NCBI RefSeq assembly: GCF_003337375.1 | Contig: NZ_QPJD01000003.1 | Location: 62,001-126,000 of the forward strand | Origin: Paenibacillus prosopidis | GTDB taxonomy: Bacteria > Bacillota > Bacilli > Paenibacillales > Paenibacillaceae | Length of the DNA: 64,000 nt | Direction: 5' to 3' | Shown: one piece after another, positions 26,364 through 35,497 of the stretch | Numbering within the stretch: position 1 is the stretch's first letter | Layout: every line of letters begins with the position of its first letter | Translations under genes and position numbers: made by a program | Notes under the pieces: model-generated | What the model was told of the DNA's origin: nothing | The model's input: only the letters and a program-made list of their open reading frames with translations | The model's database searches: none

Positions 26364-26512
26364 CGATCGCCTCCTAAGTTTAACGGCAGCACAACCAACT
26401 TCGTGAGCTCCACTTCTTGATTTATATTCGTTAATAACGTATTTATGGTTTACATGGTTTCAAAAATTTGGGAGGGACTTGACATTCAAGCTTGCATGTT
26501 GTGAAGTGTAAT

Positions 26513-26542
26513 CAAAAAAAATGGCCCACATCGCTGTGGGCC
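26513..26542 (-). terminator. Minus-strand terminator of the DUF2905 gene
   Basis: Read on the minus strand: GGCCCACA, 4-nt loop, TGTGGGCC, then A and eight T. No T-run on the plus strand. Confidence 0.85.
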
Positions 26543-26646
26543 GGTGTCCTAGATCTATAAATCAACTGTGGGGTTGATGTCTCTAATTATAAGAAGCGAA
26601 CCTTAACTTCACCTTAAAAATCTATGTCGGTTTTTTGAAGGCATGG

Positions 26647-26868
26647 TCATTTAAAAAGCCACCTCGCAATATAAGCAAGCAATGACAACACGACGCTAAT
26701 GACAATACATGTGACTATCGGGAAGTAAAATTTAACGTTCCCTTTTTCAACAGCTATATCGCCAGGTAGACGGCCAAGGTTGATAAATCTGCCTAAAACT
26801 GCCCAAATCAAGCCTATAACGATTAAACCGACGCCAGCTGCAATGAGTAATTTGGGAATGTTATTCAC
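26647..26868 (-). CDS. DUF2905 family membrane protein
   Basis: 73 aa from GTG at 26868. Two membrane helices flank FINLGRLPGDIAVEKGNVKFYFPIVT, the DUF2905 signature G-R-L-P-G-D-I. Function unknown. The GTG start (VNNIPKLLIAAG) matches the family's usual N-terminus better than an ATG nine codons upstream; the purine-rich AAAGGGG lies about 12 nt before it. Single gene with its own terminator. Confidence 0.8.
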   Translation of the reverse strand: MNNIPKLLIAAGVGLIVIGLIWAVLGRFINLGRLPGDIAVEKGNVKFYFPIVTCIVISVVLSLLAYIARWLFK

Positions 26869-27225
26869 AGTATGCCAGGTCCCCTTTATATACAACTATA
26901 TTTTGCGTACATATTACAAGAAATCCCCGATATGATATGGCTATTCTGTCCGATATCTGCAACTATATCCGCATTTAACTTTAATATAGACTTTTACTTC
27001 GATAGGAGCACTCAATAAAATAAAGCAACAAAAACAGTGAAGGATTCAACCCTCATTTTACGTGTTAACTAGCTATAAGTTTAAAAACCTGAGTGGCATT
27101 GTCGCAACTTATTAAATTCTCTTGGAGGTTAATGGCATATTTTCCATTCAAATTCACTATCCTGACGAATCGTTTCTCTATAAAATACTCTCGTAATCTA
27201 TGAAAGTACGGGAGGAAGCTGTCAA
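26869..27225. other. AT-rich divergent intergenic region
   Basis: About 330 nt between the DUF2905 gene and the GH18 gene. No clear sigma-A promoter pair. It includes one possible 23-codon open frame listed separately and two GATAT-rich segments (26925-26965). Confidence 0.5.
27132..27203 (+). CDS. Possible 23-aa leader or small ORF
   Basis: ATG at 27132 behind TTGGAGG, 23 codons, TGA at 27201. Basic-hydrophobic product (MAYFPFKFTILTNRF..). It ends 22 nt before the GH18 start codon, as a leader peptide would. No homology can be judged at this length. Confidence 0.3.
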   Translation: MAYFPFKFTILTNRFSIKYSRNL

Positions 27226-28476
27226 TTGAAAATAGCATTTTGGCGAATGTTTGTCGTTCTGTTGTTTGCAGTTTTTATTTGGCAAGATGCTCCGGGAACG
27301 GCAGGAGCATTCGGTTCCATAAATCTAAACGGGAAACCGTTGCAAACCGCTGATTATGTAACCGTGGCGAAAGTAACGAATGTATCCGCTCCGGTGTATG
27401 TAAAAGCACTTTCCAGTTCCGCGAAAGTCGCTACTTTAAAACGCGGGGATGAATATCCGGTGTTATTAGTGTCGAAATACTATTACAAAGTTCAACTTCT
27501 TGGAGGGAAGAAAGGTTGGATTCGCAAGTCGAATGTATCTGTTCGCAAGGCTAATCGTTATGTAAGCGGTTGGAACTACCTTGGAGGAACGGACAAATTT
27601 ATTGAGGTTAGCGGTACAGCTGCTCTCGATGTAGTAATGCCTCGTTGGTATAGACTGAGATTGGATGGGCTTGTATCTACTTCCCCTGACAAACGATATG
27701 TAGATTGGGCGCACTCCAAAGGCAAGAAGGTTTGGGCGATGCTCGGCAACGGGTTCGACATGGAACTCACGGATCATGTTCTGTCTTCTCCCGCCAATCG
27801 GGCGACAGTAATCAGCAAAGTCAAGGATTCAATGTTAGCAAACGGGATTGATGGAATTAATGTCGATTTCGAGAACATGAAGATGGAAAATCGTGAGGAG
27901 TTCGTCATCTTTATACGCGATTTGAAAACATCCTTGTCCGCTAGCCGCAAGCTCGTATCCGTCGATGTTACGCGGGAAAATCCGGACCCGAATTGGTCCG
28001 GGAGCTACGATCGCGCCGGTTTGGGTAAAGCTGCGGACTATGTGATCATGATGGGCTATGACGAATATTATGAAGGGCGCGGCGAAGCCGGCTCTGTCTC
28101 CTCCTTGCCATGGGTAGAAGAAGGATTGCGGTTATTGCTTAAAGATGTGCCTGCTCATAAGGTGATCCTCGGCGTACCGTTCTATACCAGAGAGTGGACG
28201 GTTCCCGTCGGCGGCGGCAAGGCAGTGTCTAAAGACGTATTTATGAAAGACACCGATCTTTGGATTTCTGAGCGTGGGCTAACCAAGCAGTGGGATACGG
28301 TTGCCCGGCAAAATTACGTCGAATACACCGATTCGGCTGGTCATCACCGTTTGTGGGTGGAGGATCAGACATCGATGGCTGCGCGTTGGAGCCTTGTGAA
28401 AAAAAATTCACTCGCCGGTATAGCCGGATGGGCCATCGGGCAAGAGTCGGCGGATATTTGGAGCGTATTTAAGTAA
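27226..28476 (+). CDS. SH3-domain glycoside hydrolase family 18 protein
   Basis: 416 aa, exported. Signal peptide about residues 1-28 (FVVLLFAVFIW..TAGAFG), bacterial SH3 domain about 42-107 (wall binding), GH18 barrel 112-416. The catalytic motif DGINVDFE is at 209-216 with acid E216 and D214; the second Asp of the classic DxxDxDxE is replaced by Asn. W-A-I-G-Q-E closes the barrel. Relatives such as YaaH/YdhD cleave cortex or wall glycan. TTG start at 27226 with GGGAGGAAG upstream. Confidence 0.9.
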   Translation: MKIAFWRMFVVLLFAVFIWQDAPGTAGAFGSINLNGKPLQTADYVTVAKVTNVSAPVYVKALSSSAKVATLKRGDEYPVLLVSKYYYKVQLLGGKKGWIRKSNVSVRKANRYVSGWNYLGGTDKFIEVSGTAALDVVMPRWYRLRLDGLVSTSPDKRYVDWAHSKGKKVWAMLGNGFDMELTDHVLSSPANRATVISKVKDSMLANGIDGINVDFENMKMENREEFVIFIRDLKTSLSASRKLVSVDVTRENPDPNWSGSYDRAGLGKAADYVIMMGYDEYYEGRGEAGSVSSLPWVEEGLRLLLKDVPAHKVILGVPFYTREWTVPVGGGKAVSKDVFMKDTDLWISERGLTKQWDTVARQNYVEYTDSAGHHRLWVEDQTSMAARWSLVKKNSLAGIAGWAIGQESADIWSVFK

Positions 28477-28503
28477 TTATATAAATCTCTTAAACGAATC
28501 AAT

Positions 28504-28541
28504 ACCAGACTGTCGGGTACTTCTCGGCGATCTGGTTTTTT
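28504..28541 (+). terminator. Terminator of the GH18 gene
   Basis: ACCAGA (28504-28509) pairs with TCTGGT (28531-28536), with an inner 5-bp helix, followed by six T. Confidence 0.75.
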
Positions 28542-28632
28542 AATACCCGTTTTGTCCCCATTAATTGTTATCAAAGGATTTTTTTAACTGAACGAGAATA
28601 TTAGGTAGAAGTATATTATTAATATTAGGACG

Positions 28633-29091
28633 GTGGCAGGGATGCTTCTCATTCGCTATGTTTTGCTTATTGTTGCTAGCATTGGAATAGGATTTTTAAC
28701 AGGTTTCTATGGTCTCGAATTATCAATTGTTCATTTTATACTGATTGTGTTCGGGCTCTTAGTATTAATGTTTTTGGATCATATTATTTCATTCTTCGTT
28801 CTTTTTTTCTCCCGCGATATGGCTCGTGTTGAAAGAATTCTTTATAAACAAAAACAACCCTACTTTACAGCCATACTTGATATAACAAAAGGTAAATATG
28901 ACGAAGCCAATAAAAAAGTAGAACTTCTAAAAAATTGGGGAAGACAAAAACAAATGCGGGCTTCTTTAAAAGCTGGATTAAATATAGAAATGAATAATTT
29001 ATCCGCAGCGAAAAGGGAAACCGAAATAATTAAAAATCCTGAGTTGCGCTCTTATAACTACGCCTTGATCGCTCTGATGGAGAATCAATAG
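28633..29091 (+). CDS. Hypothetical two-helix membrane protein
   Basis: 152 aa from GTG at 28633 (an ATG three codons later is also possible). Two N-terminal membrane helices (about 5-25 and 32-60), then a cytoplasmic helical part with KQKQPYFTAILDITKGKYDEANKKVELLKN, reminiscent of a tetratricopeptide-like repeat. I do not recognise it. AT-rich codon use unlike the core genes. After the TAG the same frame stays open for 24 more codons, so the protein may have been shortened by a recent stop. Confidence 0.65.
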   Translation: MAGMLLIRYVLLIVASIGIGFLTGFYGLELSIVHFILIVFGLLVLMFLDHIISFFVLFFSRDMARVERILYKQKQPYFTAILDITKGKYDEANKKVELLKNWGRQKQMRASLKAGLNIEMNNLSAAKRETEIIKNPELRSYNYALIALMENQ

Positions 29092-29546
29092 GAGTCATTA
29101 TGCTTCAAAGGGACTTCAGAAATATTTGATGATTACATCTTTGGCGAGGCAGAGAACAACACCTAACCGCAAGTCGTTTTTTTAATATACTGCTTCTATT
29201 GAAGATCTTTTAGACCAGTGAACAAAGAGGGGAAATTCTTTATAAGGGTTTATAACAAAAAAATCGGGCGTCCCTTTCGGGACGCCCTTTTCATGGGAGA
29301 GGAGAAACCGGACGAAGAGCTTATGGGGAAACGTAAGTCTTCTCCGCGGTTGTCTACGGCATCTCGCGACGCCGATGATTTTATCTTGTCCGCTTTGCGG
29401 GCGAATATACATTTTAAGGATGAAAAATATTTTTATCACATCATGGTTATGTCTGAGACATCAACTCGTTTGTTACGCTTCTGCTTTATTAACAAAGGAA
29501 TAGTATGGTACGATAAGCGGGAATGAGATAGAAGGGGGCAATTGCA
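29092..29546. other. Gene-poor region upstream of rsmD
   Basis: 455 nt. Holds a perfect bidirectional terminator but no supportable gene. Open frames here read straight through that hairpin and lack ribosome sites. Upstream of rsmD, AATAGTATGG is a weak -10-like element. Confidence 0.5.
29258..29291. terminator. Perfect bidirectional terminator
   Basis: GGGCGTCCC-TTTC-GGGACGCCC (29266-29287), A-run before and T-run after, so it can stop transcription in both directions. Confidence 0.88.
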
Positions 29547-30140
29547 GTGAGAGTCATTGCGGGCGTGGCCAAAGGCCGCACGCTGAAAGCCGTGCCCGGT
29601 ACGAACACGAGGCCGACAACGGATAAGGTGAAGGAAGCTATATTCAGCATGATCGGACCTTACTTCGATGGGGGAACGGCGCTTGACCTGTTCGCAGGTA
29701 CCGGAGGTTTGGGCATTGAAGCTTGGAGCAGAGGGATTGAACGGACTGTTTTTATTGATCGCGAGAAAATAAGCATTGACATTATCCGCCAAAATGTTCA
29801 AACAGCGAATATGGGAAGCGCTGCGGAAATTTATCGCAATGATGCCGAGCGTGCTTTGAGAGCGCTAGCAAAGCGGGAGCAGAAGTTCCGGCTTGTTTTT
29901 CTTGATCCGCCATACAAAATGACGACGATGGATAGTCTGATGGCGCAATTAGTGGAATATGAAATGCTGGAGCCGGAAGCGATCATTGTCGTAGAGCATG
30001 ACGCGGCCAATCGGTATCCGGAGCAGATGGAACATTTTGAACAGTTGAAGGCTGCAAAATACGGTGATACGGCCGTGTCCATATACAAATATTATATCCA
30101 AGATAGTCACGACGGGAGGGAGACCGATGTCAACGAATAA
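29547..30140 (+). CDS. rsmD: 16S rRNA (guanine966-N2)-methyltransferase RsmD
   Basis: 197 aa. Starts [18 protein letters not shown], with [17 protein letters not shown]-binding [18 protein letters not shown] and the catalytic FLDPPY. Methylates G966 of 16S rRNA in assembled 30S particles. GTG start behind GAAGGGGG. The coaD gene overlaps the end by 14 nt, the standard rsmD-coaD pair. Confidence 0.96.
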   Translation: MRVIAGVAKGRTLKAVPGTNTRPTTDKVKEAIFSMIGPYFDGGTALDLFAGTGGLGIEAWSRGIERTVFIDREKISIDIIRQNVQTANMGSAAEIYRNDAERALRALAKREQKFRLVFLDPPYKMTTMDSLMAQLVEYEMLEPEAIIVVEHDAANRYPEQMEHFEQLKAAKYGDTAVSIYKYYIQDSHDGRETDVNE

Positions 30141-30630
30141 ACGGGAGCGAGTTGCCGTATACCCTGGCACCTTTGATCCGGTTACATATGGTCATTTGGA
30201 CATTATTCGCAGATCCGCAAAGCAATTTGATCGGTTGATTGTCGCCGTTTTGAATAATACGAGCAAAAATCCGTTGTTTTCGGTGGAGGAACGTAAGGAG
30301 CTGCTCGCTGAAGTGACGCGGGACATTCCTAATGTTGAAATTGACAGCTTTCGCGACCTGCTTGTCCGATTTATGAAATCGAAGCAGGCGAACGTGATTA
30401 TAAGAGGTATTCGCTCGGTAACCGACTTCGAATACGAGCTTCAGCTGGCTTCAACCAATCATTTGCTTGATAATGAAATCGATACGATGTTTATGATGAC
30501 TAACCCTAAATATTCGTATTTGAGCTCGAGCATTGTGAAGGAGATCGCGCAGTTTAACGGAGCCGTACATGAGCTTGTTCCGCCAGTCGTAGAGCAGCGT
30601 TTAAGAGAGAAATACAAAGAAAAAGCATAA
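30127..30630 (+). CDS. coaD: Phosphopantetheine adenylyltransferase
   Basis: 167 aa. [20 protein letters not shown] contains the nucleotidyl-transferase T/HxGH motif; later [14 protein letters not shown] and [11 protein letters not shown]. Makes dephospho-CoA from 4'-phosphopantetheine and ATP, the penultimate CoA step. ATG at 30127 follows GGGAGGGAG; it overlaps rsmD. A copy of the dispersed two-hairpin repeat follows. Confidence 0.97.
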   Translation: MSTNKRERVAVYPGTFDPVTYGHLDIIRRSAKQFDRLIVAVLNNTSKNPLFSVEERKELLAEVTRDIPNVEIDSFRDLLVRFMKSKQANVIIRGIRSVTDFEYELQLASTNHLLDNEIDTMFMMTNPKYSYLSSSIVKEIAQFNGAVHELVPPVVEQRLREKYKEKA

Positions 30631-30651
30631 CCTTATACAAAAAGCTCCTTA

Positions 30652-30754
30652 CAAAATATAAGAATTTATAAGTTTCACACTTAGAAATTAACTTATATTT
30701 CACCGCGAATCGAAAGCTGCGCCTCCAAAGGACGGTGACAGCCGTTTACGCTGG
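30652..30754 (+). repeat. Dispersed two-hairpin intergenic repeat, copy A
   Basis: Between convergent coaD and ylbJ. TATAAGTTTCACACTT start, CACCGCGAA middle, then GCTGCGCC-TCCAAAGGAC-GGTGACAGC hairpin and CCGTTTACGCTGG end. The same order of elements recurs at 49668 and 62560. Confidence 0.75.
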
Positions 30755-30764
30755 TATCATTAAA

Positions 30765-31997
30765 TCAATGTGATCTTCCAGCTCGGTGGTACGGATATAA
30801 AACAAGGAATAAAGCTAGTGCGAATAATGCTATCAGCAAACAGCCCGTCATTGAAAAATGCCATAATAGCGGCAAATCGCCGGCTTTTATAGTAATCGCA
30901 TTTGCAGTTCTTTCATAGGATTCTGCCGGAGCAACAGCGGGCAAGTCGCTTGGCATGAGCAGCAGCCGAAGTAACGAAATCATAGGCTTCCAAAGCAGCA
31001 ACATAAACACAAAGGCGTGCACCGCATGGGCAGCACGCATCGCGATAAATGGAAATAGCTTTAAGTCCGTTCCTGTAACCGCGTAGCCTGCTTGTAAAAT
31101 ACCGCTTAATCCGCTCCAAGCAAGAACGGCTGCAATTGCAGCCGCGTTAGCTAAAGTCCCGGCGCCGGGTGAATCCCATACTGCGGCGGCATAGGCGCCT
31201 AAGTGGCCTTCAAAGAAGGCTGGGCCGATAAAGCTTAGCCCAATCTCTGATAACAATGGAGTAAGAAGCGGCTCTGAAAGCTTCGCGAGAACAGCGGCAA
31301 AAATCATAAAGCCGCCGATCATAAACAGCTTTTGAACGCTGGAAGAGACGGCGTCGCCAAGCGCTTTGCCGAAGCTGCGTCCATCCTGCTCTCTTCCGAG
31401 GCGAAGCGCTTCGGCAGCATTTTGGAGCAAGCTTTGATGAGGGATCGCCGGTGTTAACGGTGAAAGACTGTTCTGTTTTGTGTCCTCAGTACGGCTGAGC
31501 AACGATAGTAGGAGTATTAACCAAAGCGACGAAAGCCACACGGCAGCGGCGATCATGCTGCCGATAATCGGCTTTTGCATGAAGCCTGCACCAATTACGA
31601 CGAGCATAAACAAAGGATTCGGCATATGGGCGAGGGCTAGCAGCCGCTGGCCCTGTTGTTTTGTTACGAGACTGCGCTTTCGCAGAGAGGCAACTGCTTC
31701 CGCTCCCGCTGGATAACCGCCCATCCACCCGAGGACGATCGCAAGCCCCGCATCGCCGGGCAGCTTGAATAATCGTCCCATGAACGGCTGAAGGAGTGCG
31801 CCAACAGCATGGGCGAGGCCAAAAGCAGCTATTAATTCAAATAATACAAGAAACGGCAGCAGGCCTGGAAATACGATATTCCACCATACCGTGAGCCCTT
31901 GCAGCGAGGATTGAAAAGCAGCATCCGGCGAACTGATGATTGCGGCGACAAGCATTATGGAGAGGAATGCAAGCAGTATCGTTTTGGCCAATGCCAT
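30765..31997 (-). CDS. ylbJ: Sporulation integral membrane protein YlbJ
   Basis: 410 aa, about eight to ten membrane helices, nucleoside-recognition (Gate) domain. WWNIVFPGLLPFLVLFELIAAFG and GWMGGYPAGAEAVASL are the YlbJ hallmarks. In Bacillus ylbJ is a sigma-E gene needed for normal spore formation; a CGTACAAT box near 32025 (minus strand) resembles a sigma-E -10 but its -35 is unclear. Divergent from ylbL. Confidence 0.93.
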   Translation of the reverse strand: MALAKTILLAFLSIMLVAAIISSPDAAFQSSLQGLTVWWNIVFPGLLPFLVLFELIAAFGLAHAVGALLQPFMGRLFKLPGDAGLAIVLGWMGGYPAGAEAVASLRKRSLVTKQQGQRLLALAHMPNPLFMLVVIGAGFMQKPIIGSMIAAAVWLSSLWLILLLSLLSRTEDTKQNSLSPLTPAIPHQSLLQNAAEALRLGREQDGRSFGKALGDAVSSSVQKLFMIGGFMIFAAVLAKLSEPLLTPLLSEIGLSFIGPAFFEGHLGAYAAAVWDSPGAGTLANAAAIAAVLAWSGLSGILQAGYAVTGTDLKLFPFIAMRAAHAVHAFVFMLLLWKPMISLLRLLLMPSDLPAVAPAESYERTANAITIKAGDLPLLWHFSMTGCLLIALFALALFLVLYPYHRAGRSH

Positions 31998-32182
31998 TCA
32001 ACTCCTTGTTCCGCTGGGCGGATAATTGTACGGCAGGCCAATAGAAAGAAATGACATCATGAAATGGACAACCGTATACGTTAAATAGTACGCGTGCATG
32101 AAGGAGGATAGACCACTTGCTTCCTCATCCTGTATTAGGATAGGTTTTGACGGTTTATCCGGAATGGGGAGTGGAGGGGCAA

Positions 32183-33223
32183 ATGAAGCAGTCTGACTTT
32201 CGTCGTACAGTCATTATTATCGTATTAACTGCAGCGGCAATGTGGGTGTTACTGTACGCTCCCACACCGTATGTTGTGTTTGAACCGGGCGTTGCCGTAC
32301 CCGTCAAGCCGATGGTGACGATTGAGGAAGGCGATAGCCTAGGCAAAGGTGATTTTTTGCTTACTGCGGTTAAACTGACGAAGCCGAATTTTCTGCGAGC
32401 CATTCAATCGGTGTGGATTACGAACATGGACGTTCATCTCAAGAAGGATGTGCTTAGGGGATATTCCGAGGAGCAGTACGCGGAGAGGTTGAATGTTATT
32501 ATGCACGGCTCGCAAAATAATGCGGTTGAAGCTGCGTACCGCTACGCTGGTTTGCCTTATGTGAAAGAAGCGCAGTCGATTATGGTATCGGATGTACGCA
32601 CAGACGGGGCAACCCCGTTTAAGCCTGGTGATACGCTGCTTGGCCTTAGTGGGGGTAAGCGGTTTAATAGTATTGCAGCAGTAGTTGAGACGCTTAAAGC
32701 GGTGGTGCAGAATAAGGATATCGCATTCGATATCGAACGTAATGGTGAAGGTCAAAGTGTAACCGTCCCCGGTGAAACGTTCGGTTCTTCATTAACAGCA
32801 GCGCAATTGCCGGAGGCGCTAGGCGTAATCGGTTTAACTGAGCTTCGCAGCTTAGAGCCTGGTGACAGCCGCAATCGTTTGAAGATCGAAGCCGGGGATA
32901 TTGGGGGCCCTTCCGCAGGTCTTGTCTTTGCGCTGCATGCGCTGGACTTGTTAACTCCGGGAGATTTATCCGGGGGTCACCGGATTGCTGCAACTGGGAC
33001 GATAACTGTGGATGGCAAGGTTGGAGCAATAGGCGGCATTAAGCAGAAAATAGTCATTGCAAGCGAAGAAGGTGCGCAGCTGTTCCTGGTGCCCGCTGCT
33101 AATTTCGAGGAAGCACAAGCGAAAGTGAACGCGCTTGGCTCCTCGATGAGGGTCGTTCGTGTAGACACACTGCAGGAAGCGATGGATGCCATAGCGAAAT
33201 TCAATAAAAATGATGCCAAGTAA
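32183..33223 (+). CDS. ylbL: PDZ/Lon-like serine protease YlbL (SepM family)
   Basis: 346 aa. One N-terminal membrane anchor (about 7-27), a PDZ domain (about 125-200; TPFKPGDTLLGLSG) and a C-terminal Lon-type protease domain with catalytic Ser in GDIGGPSAGL and Lys in GGIKQKI. The active site faces outside the cell. SepM of streptococci processes a competence pheromone; in Bacillus YlbL is linked to DNA-damage checkpoint recovery. ATG at 32183 (GGAGGGG, 5 nt) is preferred over a TTG at 32147. Confidence 0.92.
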   Translation: MKQSDFRRTVIIIVLTAAAMWVLLYAPTPYVVFEPGVAVPVKPMVTIEEGDSLGKGDFLLTAVKLTKPNFLRAIQSVWITNMDVHLKKDVLRGYSEEQYAERLNVIMHGSQNNAVEAAYRYAGLPYVKEAQSIMVSDVRTDGATPFKPGDTLLGLSGGKRFNSIAAVVETLKAVVQNKDIAFDIERNGEGQSVTVPGETFGSSLTAAQLPEALGVIGLTELRSLEPGDSRNRLKIEAGDIGGPSAGLVFALHALDLLTPGDLSGGHRIAATGTITVDGKVGAIGGIKQKIVIASEEGAQLFLVPAANFEEAQAKVNALGSSMRVVRVDTLQEAMDAIAKFNKNDAK

Positions 33224-33246
33224 CTGAATTAGCGCATCAACAGCTT

Positions 33247-34494
33247 TTATTGAACGGTAACCGGCTTATCCGTAAAGTCACGGAATAAGCTTTCTGTAGA
33301 TGCATCGTTAGGTAATCCTAACATGTATACGCCGCTAGCTTGCACATCCAGCTCTAAGAAGCGATACGGCATCGGCGGTCTCGCAGCGCTGAGCAGCACG
33401 GGCAGCTTGGCCGAATCGCGCATCCGGCGCAATAATTGCTTGCCTTTGTCCGTGAATCCGAGTACTCTTATATATTCAACCCCGGAAGCGAGCTTATCGG
33501 CAGTAAAATCGGCTTTCGTATGACCGAGCAGTACAGCCAGCAGCGATCGCTGCAGCTTCGTGCGCGTATACCGTTTTGTTTTTAACGTATCAAGTAAATC
33601 GTCAAATCGCGGAGAAGCGAGCTTTGGAAGCGAATTGCGGATGCGGTGTTCCAGGCCTTCCGTTATTTCGTGCAGGCTCGAAAGCTCGACCGCAGAACGC
33701 GTGAGAATCGAGTGGAACAATGGATAGGTGAATCGTTCCCAGCTCATTGGGCAGCGGCCTGCCGACCATTCCCTTTGGAGTGTGCGATAGGTGGATTCCG
33801 GCACATATGAACGTGCCTCATCAAGTGATCCCCGCTCAAGCAGCAGCTTGCGGATGGCGGTTGCGCTTGCGATTCGGCTGTCTGTTATGGAGTCCTGGTT
33901 ATACTGCGACTTCTCGCGTGCAATGGTGAAAGGCTCCATTTTACCACCGATCCGTTTCAGAGCAAGCAAATAATGAAGCGCTAATGTATGGTTAGGCAGC
34001 GCAAATGGGAAATTAGCGGCAGACGCATGTCCCTGTTCCGATAAGTAGATGGATATTGCGCCGCTGTAAGCGCTCGGGTAGCTGATGCCTGTTTGGAGAA
34101 GCTGCTTCAAGAGCGTTTTGAAGGCTTGAGGTTCGTGGGCGACAATCTCAGCGGCTTGCAGAAGCGGATTTAACTCGCCGCTTTCTGTGCCGAAGCAGAA
34201 GCTGTCCACGACACCGGTTGCTTCCAGCAGCGAGACGGCGCCGTATGCGAACCACTCGGCTGCTTGGGTCGCATAAGCGACCGGCAGCTCGATAACGAGA
34301 TCGCAGCCGCCTTCGAGCGCTATTTTCGTTCTTGACCATTTGTCTAGCAGCGCAGGCTCGCCCCGTTGCAGGAAATGACCGCTCATGACGGCAACAACTG
34401 TGTCAGCGCCCGTTATTTTTCGCGATTGTTGCAAATGATACAAATGTCCGTTATGAAACGGGTTGTATTCGACAATGAGTCCGACTGTGCGCAT
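33247..34494 (-). CDS. tmcAL: tRNA(Met) cytidine acetate ligase TmcAL (YlbM)
   Basis: 415 aa. VGLIVEYNPFHNGHLYHL carries the HxGH nucleotide-binding motif; VIELPVAYATQAAEWFA and SATAIRKLLLERG are further family markers. Uses acetate and ATP to make N4-acetylcytidine at the wobble base of elongator tRNA-Met. Start at 34494 has GAGAGG upstream; the frame extends 70 codons further but without family similarity. Convergent with ylbL, divergent from ylbN. Confidence 0.95.
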   Translation of the reverse strand: MRTVGLIVEYNPFHNGHLYHLQQSRKITGADTVVAVMSGHFLQRGEPALLDKWSRTKIALEGGCDLVIELPVAYATQAAEWFAYGAVSLLEATGVVDSFCFGTESGELNPLLQAAEIVAHEPQAFKTLLKQLLQTGISYPSAYSGAISIYLSEQGHASAANFPFALPNHTLALHYLLALKRIGGKMEPFTIAREKSQYNQDSITDSRIASATAIRKLLLERGSLDEARSYVPESTYRTLQREWSAGRCPMSWERFTYPLFHSILTRSAVELSSLHEITEGLEHRIRNSLPKLASPRFDDLLDTLKTKRYTRTKLQRSLLAVLLGHTKADFTADKLASGVEYIRVLGFTDKGKQLLRRMRDSAKLPVLLSAARPPMPYRFLELDVQASGVYMLGLPNDASTESLFRDFTDKPVTVQ

Positions 34495-34599
34495 TTGCCA
34501 TATCCTCTCTTTGTTAAATGTTGGCTGTTTCACTATAGCACAGACAAGCCGTTCATTCACGGGCCGCTTAACGGAATGTGGAAAAACAGCGTGAAAATG

Positions 34600-34629
34600 T
34601 TGACAAAACGGTAGTCTGATAGATATAAT
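34600..34629 (+). promoter_or_regulatory. Sigma-A promoter of ylbN-rpmF
   Basis: TTGACA (34600-34605), 18-bp spacer, TATAAT (34624-34629): a consensus promoter 26 nt before ylbN. Confidence 0.88.
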
Positions 34630-34655
34630 AATCTTTGTTTGTTTGGGGTGATCTG

Positions 34656-35177
34656 ATGCAGTTTCATATTCAAGAAACGATGTCCAAAAGGTTAAAAGCG
34701 ACAATTAACGAACAGTTAGATGTTAGTGACCTATTCAAAGGACGCCAAGATGTCTACCGTACAGGACCGCTCCTTGTATCGCTTGAGGTGACAGGGCATG
34801 AAGGATTCATCGAAGTCGACGGCGAGCTTGCCATTGACTTAGAGCTTGCGTGCTCGCGCTGCCTCGACCCGGTTAAGGATCATACGGTCATTCCTTTCTC
34901 TGAAAAATTCAAGCCTGCTTCGTCTGAAGTGGACAGTGATGAGTATACAGAAGAAGAGGTAAGTGACTTTGTTGAAGTGAATGCGGAGAGATTGGACTTG
35001 AAGCCTTATGTGGAAGAAGCGCTTCTTCTGTTCATGCCTTTTGCCCCGCTTTGCAGCGATGACTGTAAAGGTCTTTGTCAAAAATGTGGACAAAACTTAA
35101 ATGAGCACAAATGCAGCTGTGATACGGAAAAGGTTGATGTTCGTTTTGCAGTGCTAAAGGATCTATTTAAGGAATAG
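34656..35177 (+). CDS. ylbN: YceD/DUF177 family protein
   Basis: 173 aa. [13 protein letters not shown] opening, CSRCLDPV near residue 68, and a Cys-rich end ([21 protein letters not shown]) probably binding zinc. DUF177 proteins sit before rpmF across bacteria and are implicated in 23S rRNA processing. GGGGTG 5 nt before ATG 34656. rpmF follows after 38 nt. Confidence 0.93.
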   Translation: MQFHIQETMSKRLKATINEQLDVSDLFKGRQDVYRTGPLLVSLEVTGHEGFIEVDGELAIDLELACSRCLDPVKDHTVIPFSEKFKPASSEVDSDEYTEEEVSDFVEVNAERLDLKPYVEEALLLFMPFAPLCSDDCKGLCQKCGQNLNEHKCSCDTEKVDVRFAVLKDLFKE

Positions 35178-35215
35178 CCGTTGTACCGATTGATTTTGTG
35201 AAGGAGGTGGGAAAT

Positions 35216-35389
35216 ATGGCAGTACCTCAGCGTAGAACATCCAAAACTCGCCGCGACAAACGTCGTACGCACTTCAAACTTGCAGTACCTGGCATGGTGA
35301 AATGCGAGCAGTGCGGAGAGCTGAAATTGGCTCACCACGTATGTAAAGTGTGTGGATATTACAAAACAAAAGAGATCATTTCCCAATAG
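35216..35389 (+). CDS. rpmF: Ribosomal protein L32 (bL32)
   Basis: 57 aa. [21 protein letters not shown] and a zinc ribbon with four Cys (CEQC...CKVC), the zinc-binding form. AAGGAGGTGG is a near-perfect ribosome site. A terminator follows. Confidence 0.98.
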   Translation: MAVPQRRTSKTRRDKRRTHFKLAVPGMVKCEQCGELKLAHHVCKVCGYYKTKEIISQ

Positions 35390-35404
35390 TGGAATGGTTT
35401 CAGC

Positions 35405-35442
35405 AATAGCACTTCATCATGCGGTGAGGTGCTATTTTTTTT
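35405..35442 (+). terminator. Terminator of ylbN-rpmF
   Basis: AATAGCACTTCA / TGAGGTGCTATT stem (one wobble), 8-nt loop, then six further T. Confidence 0.88.
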
Positions 35443-35480
35443 GCTTCGTTGCGCGCGGGCGCTTTTTTTTATATACTTAA

Positions 35481-35497
35481 TTAGTACCAGGTGATAA
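35481..35497. promoter_or_regulatory. FapR operator-like site
   Basis: TTAGTACC-A-GGTGATAA at 35481-35497 matches the left arm of the 17-bp FapR box well and the right arm imperfectly. It is about 105 nt before fapR, and FapR is known to repress its own fapR-plsX-fab operon until malonyl-CoA accumulates. Confidence 0.6.

Noticed and set aside
29218..29526. 102-codon frame before rsmD
   Set aside because: Reads through a perfect terminator hairpin and has no conserved features.
34495..34704. 70-codon upstream extension of tmcAL
   Set aside because: Overlaps the ylbN promoter and start; family similarity begins at MRTVGLIVEYNPFHNGH with a proper ribosome site.
35450..35472. GCGC-rich short hairpin with T-run after rpmF
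   Set aside because: Only 4 bp stem; the preceding 12-bp terminator suffices.
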